A stretch of DNA of 64,000 nucleotides from Clostridiales bacterium SIT11. GTDB taxonomy: Bacteria; Bacillota; Clostridia; Tissierellales; Peptoniphilaceae. Under the pieces are notes generated by a model. That model ran no database searches and was not told where the DNA came from. It saw nothing but the letters and a program-made list of their open reading frames with translations. A program made the translations under genes and the position numbers. Positions within the stretch are counted from its first letter, which is position 1; every line of letters starts with the position of its first letter. The stretch is from positions 1,364,001 to 1,428,000 of the forward strand of contig CYUK01000003.1 of the NCBI GenBank assembly GCA_001299455.1. Reading direction: 5' to 3'. Positions 1-8,304 of the stretch are shown in pieces.

Positions 1-7
1 GAAAAAG

Positions 8-1528
8 ATGAAAAAATTAATGTCTAGCCTATTGGCACTTGTCATGCTAGTCAGTGTTTTTTTCCCTGCTGGAGTTCTAGCAAGTCAAACACAGACAGAG
101 GATGAAGTTGAAGTTGTTGTTCATAAGATTTTAATGAGCAAAGCAGATTTAGATGCTCATGATAAAACCAAAACCTATAAACCAGCGGATGGAATTGCAA
201 ACATTACAGACTTCTTTGGAGCCAGTGCCAAGGAAATTGATGGCGTTTATTTTGTAGCGCTCAAAGAAGGCGAAGCCTTTGATGAAACAAAGATTACAGA
301 CTGGGCTGACAGAGAAGCTGCTGGAACAGCAGGCTTAACAAAAGATGGTGGCAAATTAACCTTAAAGTTAAAAAGCCCTGGAAAGTATAAAATTTACGAA
401 GTCAAGTCTAAGTCTACTTACGAGGGACCGGATGGAAAGCTACTTGCAGAATCAAAGGCTGTTCCTGTAGAATTAACTCTTCCCGATCATGCGATGACAG
501 AAACAGGACTTGCGAAGACAATCCACGTCTATCCAAAGAACACAGAAGATGGACCAAGTGTAGACAAGTGGGTTATCAAGGATGGAGAAGACAAAAAAGA
601 AGCTTCCTTTGATAAGGATGAAGAACACACTTGGGCTATTGAAGCACCGATTCCTACCAAATTTGAAGACTATAAAGTATTTAACCTAGTGGATAAGTTA
701 GAAGATTCCTTGACTTATGTACAAGGACAAACTGTATCTGTCAAGGTAAAGGGAAAACAAATCACCTTAACAGAAAACACAGATTATACAATCACAGAAC
801 CTACAGGAGATGGAGGAACTTTAACTGTTTCCTTTACTGAAGCTGGAATTCAAAAACTAGCCAAGGAAGCAGCTGTTGGAGATGTTGTCCGGGTTGAATT
901 TAAGTCAACCATTAATGACAAGGCTGTGATGTCTAAAAATATTCCAAATGATGTTACTTTAGAATATGGACACGATCCTGATCATAAGAAAGAAAAGAAA
1001 CCAGATGAAAACCCAAGAGTGTACACTGGTGGGAAGAAGTTTAAGAAGATTGATTCTAAAGATAAGAAGGCTCTTAGGGACGCCAAATTTGTTGTAAAGA
1101 ATGACAAGGGAGAATACCTTCTTGAAAAAGAAGGAAAATATTCCTGGGGAACAGTAGCAGATGAAGGTGCAAAGGCTTTATTAGCCAATGCAGATGTAAA
1201 GAAAATTACTTCAGGTGAAGATGGAACTTTTGAAATTAAGGGTCTGGAATACGTTCGTCCTGATGGAACGAAGTATTTCTTAAAAGAAGTCCAAGCCCCA
1301 GAAGGATATGCCATTAAAAATGAAGAAATAGAATTTACTGTAAATGATACGTCCTACTATGCAGATGCAGAAAAAGTTACGCCAGCAGATCCACAAAATG
1401 TGGACAACGCAGTCATTACCATTCCTCAAACAGGGGGCATGGGTACGATTGTTTTTGGTCTTGTAGGGATTGCTGTCATGGCTGGAGCCTTTATTGCCAT
1501 TCGGAAACGTTCTGTACAAGCCAACTAA
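8..1528 (+). CDS. Major (backbone) pilin, sortase-anchored
   Basis: A 506-residue surface protein that would be polymerised into a pilus by the sortases downstream. Residues 1-26 form a Sec signal peptide ending near VLAS. A pilin-type YPKN motif lies near residue 172; its Lys is the usual site of the inter-subunit isopeptide bond. The E-box YFLKEVQAPEGY near residue 422 belongs to a C-terminal Cna-B domain. The end has the sorting signal IPQTG, a hydrophobic segment and a basic tail (RKR). The ATG follows an A-rich stretch, but the ribosome binding site lies at or beyond the window edge, so more of the island (for example a tip adhesin) may lie upstream. The family assignment is firm; calling it the backbone subunit is inferred from its size and pilin motif. 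Confidence 0.9.
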   Translation: MKKLMSSLLALVMLVSVFFPAGVLASQTQTEDEVEVVVHKILMSKADLDAHDKTKTYKPADGIANITDFFGASAKEIDGVYFVALKEGEAFDETKITDWADREAAGTAGLTKDGGKLTLKLKSPGKYKIYEVKSKSTYEGPDGKLLAESKAVPVELTLPDHAMTETGLAKTIHVYPKNTEDGPSVDKWVIKDGEDKKEASFDKDEEHTWAIEAPIPTKFEDYKVFNLVDKLEDSLTYVQGQTVSVKVKGKQITLTENTDYTITEPTGDGGTLTVSFTEAGIQKLAKEAAVGDVVRVEFKSTINDKAVMSKNIPNDVTLEYGHDPDHKKEKKPDENPRVYTGGKKFKKIDSKDKKALRDAKFVVKNDKGEYLLEKEGKYSWGTVADEGAKALLANADVKKITSGEDGTFEIKGLEYVRPDGTKYFLKEVQAPEGYAIKNEEIEFTVNDTSYYADAEKVTPADPQNVDNAVITIPQTGGMGTIVFGLVGIAVMAGAFIAIRKRSVQAN

Positions 1529-1543
1529 GAAAGAGGGTGAACC

Positions 1544-2734
1544 ATGCTAAATTTTAAAGGTAGACTCTTTAGACTGCTTATCCTAAGTATATTTTTTAGC
1601 GTGGTTGTTTTCACAAACGTGGAGGCCAAGGACATGGTCATAGACTTCCGGGACCTATCGGAAAAGTTGGAAGATATGGCCCATAGGGATGTAATTGTTT
1701 GGAAGGTGTCTGAGGATCTTTTAGGGGATAAGTCCAGGGAAAAGTTAGTCAAAGACTTGGAAGGAAAGTCCATTGCAGCTTTAAATCAAGCCTATCCCTG
1801 GAAGGTTTATCAAACAGATAAGAATGCTCTCTTGCACCAGGACTTTTCCAAGGGAACCTATTATGTCCGCCTTCAGCCTGTAGCTGGAAAACCATCGGTT
1901 TACCCCTTTGTCTTTGTGGTAGAAAATCAGGGTAAAGGAATTATTTATCCTAAAAAGAAGGAGAACTTGCCTCCGGGAGACCTGGAACTTTTAAAGGTAT
2001 CTACGGATAATCTTCCTTTAGAAGGGGCGGTTTTTAGGCTTTATCGGTTGGATGGAGATTCATCTCGACCTATAAAAAATGGTACTTCTTATGATTTTGT
2101 GACCAATAAGGAAGGGAAGATTTCTCTGACCCAGCTTGCTGCAGGAAGTTATGTCTTTGAAGAAATTAAGGCACCTAAGGGTTTTGAAATCAAAACGGCC
2201 AAGACTTATGTCGATGTTCAACTAGGTAAGAGGAGTCTGGTCAAGGTGGTTAATTACAAGAAAGACTATGGGGGCAAGCGGTTTAAAAAGGTAGATTTTC
2301 AAACGAAGGAAGGTCTAGAAGGGGCTAGTTTCTTTGTGACAAAGAAAACCAACAAAGGACATGTCCGCTTAAAAGCTCAAGGCAAGGACTTGGTTTTACA
2401 GTCTGGTAAGGACGGTTATTTTATCCTAGACAATGTGGCTTATGGAGACTATTATTTATGGGAAGCGAAAGCCCCTCGTGGCTACGAAGGGCTTTCCCAA
2501 GCTCTTGTATTTAAGGTAGATCAGGAGTCTTTAAAAAAAGACATGATTATTGAAAATAAAAAGGGCGAAATAAAGTATCCTAAGTTGGATAAAAGGGAAA
2601 ACCCCGGCAAAACACCAGGGAAAAAACAGGTCAAGATTCCTAAAACGGGAGACATTAGTTTGATTTTAATGACTCTGGCAGGGCTTTTAAGTGCTGTTTG
2701 TGGAATAAAACTTGTTAAAGAGAATAAACTTTAA
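1544..2734 (+). CDS. Minor/ancillary pilin with Cna-B domains
   Basis: A 396-residue secreted protein, 15 bp behind the backbone pilin and with its own AAGAGGGTGA ribosome binding site. It has an N-terminal signal peptide (hydrophobic residues 8-28) and two Cna-B-like repeats, each with an E-box (YVFEEIKAPKGF, then YYLWEAKAPRGY). A Lys/Pro-rich linker leads to an IPKTG sorting signal, a hydrophobic stretch and a short Lys-containing tail. E-box Glu residues normally drive intramolecular isopeptide bonds that stiffen pilin domains. It is shorter than typical tip adhesins and lacks a von Willebrand A domain, so a base or side subunit is more likely. Synteny with the sortases supports its role in the same pilus. 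Confidence 0.87.
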   Translation: MLNFKGRLFRLLILSIFFSVVVFTNVEAKDMVIDFRDLSEKLEDMAHRDVIVWKVSEDLLGDKSREKLVKDLEGKSIAALNQAYPWKVYQTDKNALLHQDFSKGTYYVRLQPVAGKPSVYPFVFVVENQGKGIIYPKKKENLPPGDLELLKVSTDNLPLEGAVFRLYRLDGDSSRPIKNGTSYDFVTNKEGKISLTQLAAGSYVFEEIKAPKGFEIKTAKTYVDVQLGKRSLVKVVNYKKDYGGKRFKKVDFQTKEGLEGASFFVTKKTNKGHVRLKAQGKDLVLQSGKDGYFILDNVAYGDYYLWEAKAPRGYEGLSQALVFKVDQESLKKDMIIENKKGEIKYPKLDKRENPGKTPGKKQVKIPKTGDISLILMTLAGLLSAVCGIKLVKENKL

Positions 2735-2739
2735 ATGAC

Positions 2740-2784
2740 AAAGAAATCTCCTAAGGGCTTGAGACAAGCTTAGGGGATTTCTTT
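2740..2784 (+). terminator. Intercistronic hairpin between pilin and sortase genes
   Basis: A nearly perfect inverted repeat (AAAGAAATCTCCTAAG pairing with CTTAGGGGATTTCTTT) lies between the second pilin and the first sortase. The 3' side ends in a short T-rich run only, so it probably acts as a leaky terminator or mRNA stabiliser that gives more pilin than sortase transcript. The hairpin is seen directly; the attenuation role is inferred. Confidence 0.7.
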
Positions 2785-2811
2785 ACATATGTATCGTAAA
2801 AGAGGAAAGGC

Positions 2812-3696
2812 ATGGCAAATAAGAAAAAACAGGCAACGTGGCCCTTTAAAATCATCTTTGTTCTGGGCTTTTTAATTTTAATTTATCCGCAAATTTCCAG
2901 GCTTTATTATAGGGTTCAATCTTCTCAAGAGGTGTCTACTTTTGATCAGGAAAAGACCAAGTTGACAAAGGAAGAAGTGGCTAGAAGGATGGCTCTAGCT
3001 AAAGATTTTAATGATTCTTTAGTGAACTCTATTGCTGAAGATCCCTATGCCAAGGAAAAACATAAGGCAGGACGGGCGGAATATGCACGAATGCTGGAAA
3101 TTCATGAGCAAATTGGACATATTCAAATTCCGTCAATTGATGTAGACCTGCCTATCCGGGCAGGAACAGGCGATGGTGTTTTAGACACATCGGCAGGGCA
3201 TTTGGAGGGAACCAGTCTGCCTATTGGTGGAAATTCAACCCATACAGTGATTACAGCGCATTCAGGTCTACCCAAGGCGAAGTTGTTTTCGGACTTAAAA
3301 AAGGTCAAGCTAGGAGACCGGTTTTATATTCATAACCTGGCAGAAACTTTGGCTTATGAGGTGGACCAAATCTTGGTGGTGGAACCATCGGATTTTAAGA
3401 ATTTACTGATTGTCCCAGGTCATGACTATGCCACATTGTTAACTTGCACGCCGATTATGATTAACTCTCATCGGCTTTTAGTCCGGGGGCATCGGGTTCC
3501 TTATAACAAGACCATAGATGATGACTTTATTTTAAGTAATCAAATGGAATATAGGTATAAGTATATTTTTATAGGAACTTTACTATTTATCCTTCTAATG
3601 ATTGCTTTAATTTTATACTATAATAAGAAGTCAAAAATGTTACTGGCAGAAATTGAAAAAGAGAAATCTAAGGGAGGCAGCTATGGGCAAGAATAA
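2812..3696 (+). CDS. srtC: Class C sortase (pilus polymerase)
   Basis: A 294-residue transpeptidase that joins pilin subunits or anchors the pilus to the wall. It has an N-terminal membrane segment (residues about 15-30), a DPY lid motif near residue 83 that is typical of class C enzymes, catalytic His in TVITAHSG, catalytic Cys in TLLTCTP, and Arg in the HRLLVRGHR motif. A second membrane helix (about residues 247-267) precedes a basic tail, again as in class C sortases. The start has AGAGGAAAGG seven bases upstream. It is the first of three overlapping sortase genes. Which pilin it processes cannot be read from the sequence. Confidence 0.93.
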   Translation: MANKKKQATWPFKIIFVLGFLILIYPQISRLYYRVQSSQEVSTFDQEKTKLTKEEVARRMALAKDFNDSLVNSIAEDPYAKEKHKAGRAEYARMLEIHEQIGHIQIPSIDVDLPIRAGTGDGVLDTSAGHLEGTSLPIGGNSTHTVITAHSGLPKAKLFSDLKKVKLGDRFYIHNLAETLAYEVDQILVVEPSDFKNLLIVPGHDYATLLTCTPIMINSHRLLVRGHRVPYNKTIDDDFILSNQMEYRYKYIFIGTLLFILLMIALILYYNKKSKMLLAEIEKEKSKGGSYGQE

Positions 3697-4585
3697 TCTA
3701 CAAAAAAAGAAAATTTGGCCCTTTGTCCTTTTATTTATCCTTGGTTTTTTAATTATGATTTATCCTATAATTTCTCAATATTATTATAGGATGGAGGCGG
3801 ACAAGGAGATTGAAAGTTTCCAAGAAGAAAGCAAAAAGTTAAGTGAAAATGAAATTTTGCGTAGAATAAGCTTAGCCCAGGGCTACAATTCAACTTTGGA
3901 TCCCTCGAAGCTAGCTGATCCCTATACAGATAAAGAAAAGGCTGGAGTCCAAGAGTATGCACGGATGCTGGAAGTGGCAGAAAAGATTGGCTTTGTGGAG
4001 ATTCCAAAGATGGATACGAATTTACCTATTTATGCCGGGACCAGTGAAGAGGTTTTAAAAAAAGGTGTCGGGCATTTGGAAGGAACGAGTCTACCCATAG
4101 GGGGACCGAGTACCCATACGGTTTTAACGGCTCATAGGGGTCTGCCTAAAGCAAAGTTATTTCGTGAATTAGATAAGTTAGAAGTAGGAGATATCTTTTA
4201 TATTCACAATGTTCAAACGGTTTTGGCCTATGAGGTGGACCAGATTTTAACAGTGGAGCCTTGGAATTTTGAACCGGTTCTAGTGAAAGAAGGGAAAGAT
4301 TATGCCACTCTTTTAACTTGTACACCTTATATGATTAATTCTCACCGGCTTTTGGTTCGGGGACACCGGATTGATTATGTGCCACCTGTTCGTGAAGAGT
4401 CCCGTCCCTTACATTTTCTTAACCTGAACTACAAGGATCTGTTGCCATTTGCCTTAGCTCTAGGAGGGATTGTCTTGCTTTTAATGGTTTACTTTAGGCA
4501 GGACTATAGGAAAAAGAAGAGAGCCTTGAAGGTCTTGATGGATTCAGATGAAGAAAGGGGGAGAAAGGAAGATGAAGAAGAATAG
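3683..4585 (+). CDS. srtC: Class C sortase, second copy
   Basis: The closest relative is the preceding sortase: same length, a DPY lid motif, TVLTAHRG with catalytic His, TLLTCTPYMINSHRLLVRGHR-type active site with Cys and Arg, and two flanking membrane helices. The chosen ATG at 3683 has AGGGAGGCAG just upstream and overlaps the previous stop by 14 bp; a longer frame from TTG at 3653 lacks a good ribosome binding site. The similarity to the first copy suggests tandem duplication. The extra acidic tail (DEERGRKEDEEE) is unlike its neighbour. Confidence 0.93.
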   Translation: MGKNNLQKKKIWPFVLLFILGFLIMIYPIISQYYYRMEADKEIESFQEESKKLSENEILRRISLAQGYNSTLDPSKLADPYTDKEKAGVQEYARMLEVAEKIGFVEIPKMDTNLPIYAGTSEEVLKKGVGHLEGTSLPIGGPSTHTVLTAHRGLPKAKLFRELDKLEVGDIFYIHNVQTVLAYEVDQILTVEPWNFEPVLVKEGKDYATLLTCTPYMINSHRLLVRGHRIDYVPPVREESRPLHFLNLNYKDLLPFALALGGIVLLLMVYFRQDYRKKKRALKVLMDSDEERGRKEDEEE

Positions 4586-5402
4586 GTTGATTTTGGGGTA
4601 TCTTTTGATTCTTTTTGGGATAGGTCTGCCCTTATTTGCTTTTGGTAAATTATCTGCTCGGATTTTGCTGGACCAATCCAGGTATAGTTCTTATATGGAC
4701 AAGGGGGATGGCTCTAAGGAAACCATGGATAAAAAAATTGAAGTTTATAATGAGGGCCTGGGGAAGGAGACGGCCATTGTCGATCCTTTTTCCAATGAGG
4801 ACTATGTTTCAGATTATTCTTTTATGAAAAACAAGGATGCGGTTTTTGCTTATTTGAATATTCCGAAGCTGGACTTGAAAGAGCCCATTTACTTGGATGC
4901 GTCAAAGGCTCATTTGGCCAAGGGTGTGGCCCATATAGAGGGGACAGACCTACCGAGTCAAAAGCCGGGAAGGCGGGCGGTAATAGCAGGTCACAGGGGT
5001 TATTACGAGGCGATTATGTTTTTGAATCTCCATAAGTTAGACCAGGGGGATTCCTTGTCTATTGATTGGCCGGATCAAAGTTACCACTACCAGGTGGTTG
5101 GAAAAGAAGTGATTCGGCCCTGGGAAGTGGACAAGTTAAATCCCGTCCAGGGGGAAAAACTTTTAACGCTTTTAACCTGTAATCCCCTAAGACCTCCTAG
5201 GAAGGACCGACTTTTAGTAAACTGTAGGTTAATAGAAGAGGACCCAGCCAAGGAGAAGCCGGGGTCTAACTTGAAAGAGAAGATTCCTGTAGACAGAGAT
5301 GTAAAAAAAGTAAACAGGGGAATTTTACTGGTGACCTTGGCTTTAGGACTTGCTTTCATTTTCACTGTATTTAAATTTTTAGGAGTGATCTTTAAAAAAT
5401 AG
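4572..5402 (+). CDS. srtC: Class C sortase, third and most divergent copy
   Basis: A 276-residue sortase in the class C layout: N-terminal membrane helix, DPF lid motif, catalytic His in AVIAGHRG, Cys in TLLTCNP, Arg in KDRLLVNCR, and a C-terminal membrane helix. The TLLTCNP signature and shorter central part differ from the two upstream copies, which suggests another role such as adding the minor subunit or wall anchoring. The ATG at 4572 follows AAAGGGGGAGAAAGG and overlaps the previous gene by 14 bp, so translation is probably coupled. The frame could extend to ATG 4548, but that lacks a comparable ribosome binding site. Confidence 0.9.
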   Translation: MKKNRLILGYLLILFGIGLPLFAFGKLSARILLDQSRYSSYMDKGDGSKETMDKKIEVYNEGLGKETAIVDPFSNEDYVSDYSFMKNKDAVFAYLNIPKLDLKEPIYLDASKAHLAKGVAHIEGTDLPSQKPGRRAVIAGHRGYYEAIMFLNLHKLDQGDSLSIDWPDQSYHYQVVGKEVIRPWEVDKLNPVQGEKLLTLLTCNPLRPPRKDRLLVNCRLIEEDPAKEKPGSNLKEKIPVDRDVKKVNRGILLVTLALGLAFIFTVFKFLGVIFKK

Positions 5403-5475
5403 GGAAAGTTCGTTTTTCAGGTGTTTTCAAAGAGATTTGTTTTCAGGGGCAATAGTATTTTTTTCTATCCTTTGA

Positions 5476-5481
5476 TATAAT
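5476..5481 (+). promoter_or_regulatory. Probable -10 element before the CBS protein gene
   Basis: TATAAT 34 bases before the start codon at 5515, in an AT-rich stretch after the sortase operon. The -35 region (about 5453-5458) is weak. AAAGGAGGACT provides the ribosome binding site. Confidence 0.5.
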
Positions 5482-5514
5482 AAAATTAAGATAAAAACCA
5501 AAGGAGGACTCTTT

Positions 5515-6855
5515 ATGGATGATGGTGGGGGGTTTATAGGAAAGCTCCTAGTCGTAGTAGCATTGACAATCCTAAATGGACTATTTGCCGCTGCTGAAAT
5601 TTCTTTAATTTCTTCCAACAGAGGGAAGATTCAGGGCTTGGCTGAAGAGGGGTCGCCCCGGGCCAAGAAACTTTTACAAATTACAGGGGACCAAAGGCGG
5701 TTTATTTCCACAATCCAAGTGGGGATTACCCTGGCCGGTTTTTTTGCCGCCGGAATTACCGCCCAAAGCCTGGCCTATTCTCTGGGCCAAGCCTGGTTAA
5801 AAAAAGGCTGGACCTTTGGACCGGCCCTAGCTCTTTTTTTGGTCCTCCTGGCCCTGGCCTTTTTTACTCTCCTCTTTGGAGAGTTGATTCCCAAGCGAAT
5901 TGCCCTGAGGAATCCGGCAGGAGTGGCCTTGCGTCTGGCCCCGATTATTTCAGTTTTTTATATCTTCTTTAAACCCTTTGTATCCTGCCTTTCTGGCCTT
6001 ACCACCTTGATTTTAAAGGTGACGGGGAGCTATTCAGAGGGAGTGGAGCAGCAGATTTCTGAAGAAGAATTAAAATCCTATATCCGGGTGGGCCAAGAGC
6101 AGGGAGTTATCAATCTTTCCGGGGAAGAAATGATGGTTTCCATTATGGACTTTGACGACAAGACGGCAGAGGAAATCATGACCCCTAGAACGGACCTCTA
6201 TATGATAGACTACGATGAATTTACAGAGGACACCATTGGGGAAATGCTCCAGACAGGCTTTTCCCGGGCCCCCGTCTACCAAGAGGACACGGACAATATT
6301 ATTGGCACCGTCTATATTAAGGATATTTTTATCAATTATGCCAAGAATAACTACCAAAAAATCGATATTGACAAGATTTTAAAGGAGCCCTATTTTGTAC
6401 CGGAAGGGAAAAATATTGACCTCCTCCTTAAGGAGCTCCAGTCTACAAAAAATTATATTGCCATTTTAATTGACGAATATGGCGGTTGTTCCGGCATGGT
6501 GACCATTGAAGATATTGTAGAAGAAATTGTAGGGGAAATTGAAGACGAGTACGACTCTGTGGACCAGGGCGTTGAACAAATTAACCCCAACACCTATATC
6601 ATTGAAGGATCCATGGACCTAGACGATATTAATGACCTCCTCTTTACGGACTTTGAATCAGAAAACCATGAAACCCTGTCCGGACTCACCATTGAACTTT
6701 TAGGCTTTATCCCTGAAGAGGAAGACAAGAGGACCCACCAGGTATTTTATAAAAATGAGGCTATTTTCACCGCCCTGGGAGTTAAGGACAAACGGATTGA
6801 CAAGGTCCAGGTGGAATTATTAGAAGGAAAAAAAGAGTCCAAGGAAGAGGACTAG
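5515..6855 (+). CDS. CNNM/CorC-type membrane CBS-domain protein
   Basis: A 446-residue protein of the HlyC/CorC (CNNM) family, usually linked to Mg2+ or other divalent-cation efflux. An N-terminal DUF21 domain with about four membrane helices (residues 10-165; GELIPKRIALRNP is characteristic) is followed by two CBS domains (about 195-325, with MTPRTDLYMIDYDE and DEYGGCSGMVTIEDIVEEIVGEIEDEYD) and a C-terminal CorC_HlyC domain (about 345-430). Length and order are normal for the family. It is a single-gene unit between the pilus island and the corrinoid locus. Old 'hemolysin' names for this family are not supported by anything here. Confidence 0.9.
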   Translation: MDDGGGFIGKLLVVVALTILNGLFAAAEISLISSNRGKIQGLAEEGSPRAKKLLQITGDQRRFISTIQVGITLAGFFAAGITAQSLAYSLGQAWLKKGWTFGPALALFLVLLALAFFTLLFGELIPKRIALRNPAGVALRLAPIISVFYIFFKPFVSCLSGLTTLILKVTGSYSEGVEQQISEEELKSYIRVGQEQGVINLSGEEMMVSIMDFDDKTAEEIMTPRTDLYMIDYDEFTEDTIGEMLQTGFSRAPVYQEDTDNIIGTVYIKDIFINYAKNNYQKIDIDKILKEPYFVPEGKNIDLLLKELQSTKNYIAILIDEYGGCSGMVTIEDIVEEIVGEIEDEYDSVDQGVEQINPNTYIIEGSMDLDDINDLLFTDFESENHETLSGLTIELLGFIPEEEDKRTHQVFYKNEAIFTALGVKDKRIDKVQVELLEGKKESKEED

Positions 6856-6898
6856 AGGACACTTGGCAGACTTTTTGCCTGTAAATGAGGTGATTGGA

Positions 6899-7888
6899 TT
6901 GGAAAAATTAAAAAACTTAACAAAAAAACAAAAAAGCTTTCTCCTTTTAGGTCTAGGTCTTTTATTGATTTTGACCTTTGTGGTCTCTAGTTCCTTTGCT
7001 GAAGAAAAGACCAGCCAAAAGAAGAATGCTCCGGCCCTGGGGCCCCAGGAAGAGCCAGACCAGGCCTCTGGAAGTATTACAAAATTTTCTATTTCTTCAG
7101 AAAAAGACTCCCTGGCGCCAGGAGAACAAATGCAGTTTACCGCCTTTATTGAAGGAACCGGAAACTACGACGACACCGTGGTCTGGTCCATCCAGGGAGA
7201 CCATAATTCTAAGACCGTCATGAGCCCTGATGGAAAGCTAACAGTAGACCTGGAAGAAACAGCCAGCCAGCTGATTATCCGGGGGACTTGTGGAGGCGGA
7301 GCCTATGCCTCAGACAAGCCCATAAGTATTGTAAAGCCTAGCCCCAGTCCAGCACCGGCCCCTAGTAAGGCTTCTTCCAGCCATGAAAAAATTGTGGCTC
7401 CGGGACCCCTTCCCCAAGATGTGCCAGCTAGTTCAGAAGCACAACCAGGGCAAGAGGGCCAAGTTCCTGGAGGAGACCAAAAGGAAAATCCTCCAGTGAA
7501 AAAACCCCAGGCCAATATCCAGGTCACCGTAGAAAATATGGCCCAGGTCAAGGAAAAGCTAAAGGATGTCAAGAAAATTTCCCTACCAGACACGGACCTG
7601 GTTTTAAAGGGAGAAAACCTTGAAATCCAAGAAGGAGAAACAGCCCTAGCCTTTATCCAGAGAATCTTAAAAGAAGCCAACCTGGAAGTCCAAGTAGATC
7701 CAAAGGTTGAACCTGGCCAAGAAAGAATTCTTGGAATTAACGACCTCAAGGAAAAAGATCTGGGAGATAAGATTGCTTGGCAAGTCTATCTTAATGGCCA
7801 GCCCATGAAAGAACCGATTAACCAATACCGACTGAAAGACCAGGACAAGCTGGAAATAGTTTATGGCCTCCCCCGGGAGGAAAAGTAA
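6899..7888 (+). CDS. Membrane-anchored Ig-like + DUF4430 protein
   Basis: A 329-residue protein with a single N-terminal membrane anchor or uncleaved signal (about residues 12-35), an Ig-like domain (about 60-140, with VVWSIQG), a Pro/Ala-rich linker, and a C-terminal DUF4430-like domain with GETALAFIQRIL and IAWQVYLNGQPM. The TTG start at 6899 is chosen because GAGGTG lies six bases upstream and the N-terminus then aligns residue for residue with the paralogue at 25799 (NLTKKQK in both). DUF4430 resembles the C-terminal beta domain of animal intrinsic factor and transcobalamin, so extracellular corrinoid binding is plausible but unproved. A cobalamin riboswitch starts 50 bp downstream; none was found upstream. 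Confidence 0.8.
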   Translation: MEKLKNLTKKQKSFLLLGLGLLLILTFVVSSSFAEEKTSQKKNAPALGPQEEPDQASGSITKFSISSEKDSLAPGEQMQFTAFIEGTGNYDDTVVWSIQGDHNSKTVMSPDGKLTVDLEETASQLIIRGTCGGGAYASDKPISIVKPSPSPAPAPSKASSSHEKIVAPGPLPQDVPASSEAQPGQEGQVPGGDQKENPPVKKPQANIQVTVENMAQVKEKLKDVKKISLPDTDLVLKGENLEIQEGETALAFIQRILKEANLEVQVDPKVEPGQERILGINDLKEKDLGDKIAWQVYLNGQPMKEPINQYRLKDQDKLEIVYGLPREEK

Positions 7889-7896
7889 AAAAGCTT

Positions 7897-7925
7897 TTGC
7901 AATTTAAAAATATTGGGCCTATAAT
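7897..7925 (+). promoter_or_regulatory. Promoter of first cobalamin riboswitch
   Basis: TTGCAA (7897-7902) and TATAAT (7920-7925) are separated by 17 bp and lie directly upstream of the riboswitch. The same TTGCAA-17-TATAAT arrangement precedes the second riboswitch at 9522-9550. Confidence 0.8.
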
Positions 7926-7937
7926 AGGCTTAAGTGA

Positions 7938-8108
7938 ATATGGAACCCAATTGTGTTCTTACAAATGTAAGCGAAGATGGAACTTGGTGCAAATCCAAGA
8001 CGGACCCGCCGCTGTAAATGGAGAGTCTTTCCTAAAAGTCACTGTGAAATTCATGGGAAGACAGGATAGACGAAGATTCATGAGTCAGAAGACATGCACA
8101 AGAGGGGC
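7938..8108 (+). ncRNA. Cobalamin riboswitch 1
   Basis: Contains the conserved B12-box core: GGTGCAAATCC, then GACGGACCCGCCGCTGTAAA, GTCACTGTG, and the downstream block ending GAGTCAGAAGACATGC. These match the cobalamin aptamer consensus. It is followed after about 45 bases by a terminator hairpin and then the barrel protein gene at 8305, so corrinoid binding should shut off transcription. Any open frame crossing this stretch is an artefact of the structured RNA. Confidence 0.95.
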
Positions 8109-8151
8109 TTTTTATGACGAGGTAAAATGAAAGAGCAAAAAAAGATGCAGA

Positions 8152-8187
8152 AACGGGCATTAGCATAGGCTAATGTCCGTTTTTTAT
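8152..8187 (+). terminator. Riboswitch 1 terminator
   Basis: ACGGGCATTAGC and GCTAATGTCCGT form a strong stem with a four-base loop followed by TTTTTT. It is placed as the expression platform of the upstream cobalamin aptamer. Confidence 0.88.
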
Positions 8188-8304
8188 TGGAATGACAAGC
8201 TTGGAGTCAAGCTTTTTCGGAAAAGAAGGATGAAAAGTCTCCTTTTCCTGGAGCGGGTAGCCTAGATTCCAAAATCATGGCTTAGAGAAAGGAAAGGAAA
8301 GAAT

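Noticed and set aside
5515-6855. Hemolysin
   Set aside because: The DUF21-CBS-CorC order is that of CNNM/CorC cation-efflux proteins; the hemolysin label is historical.
7897-8130. Open frame of 77 codons read as a protein gene
   Set aside because: It lies entirely on cobalamin riboswitch 1 and its promoter and has no ribosome binding site.
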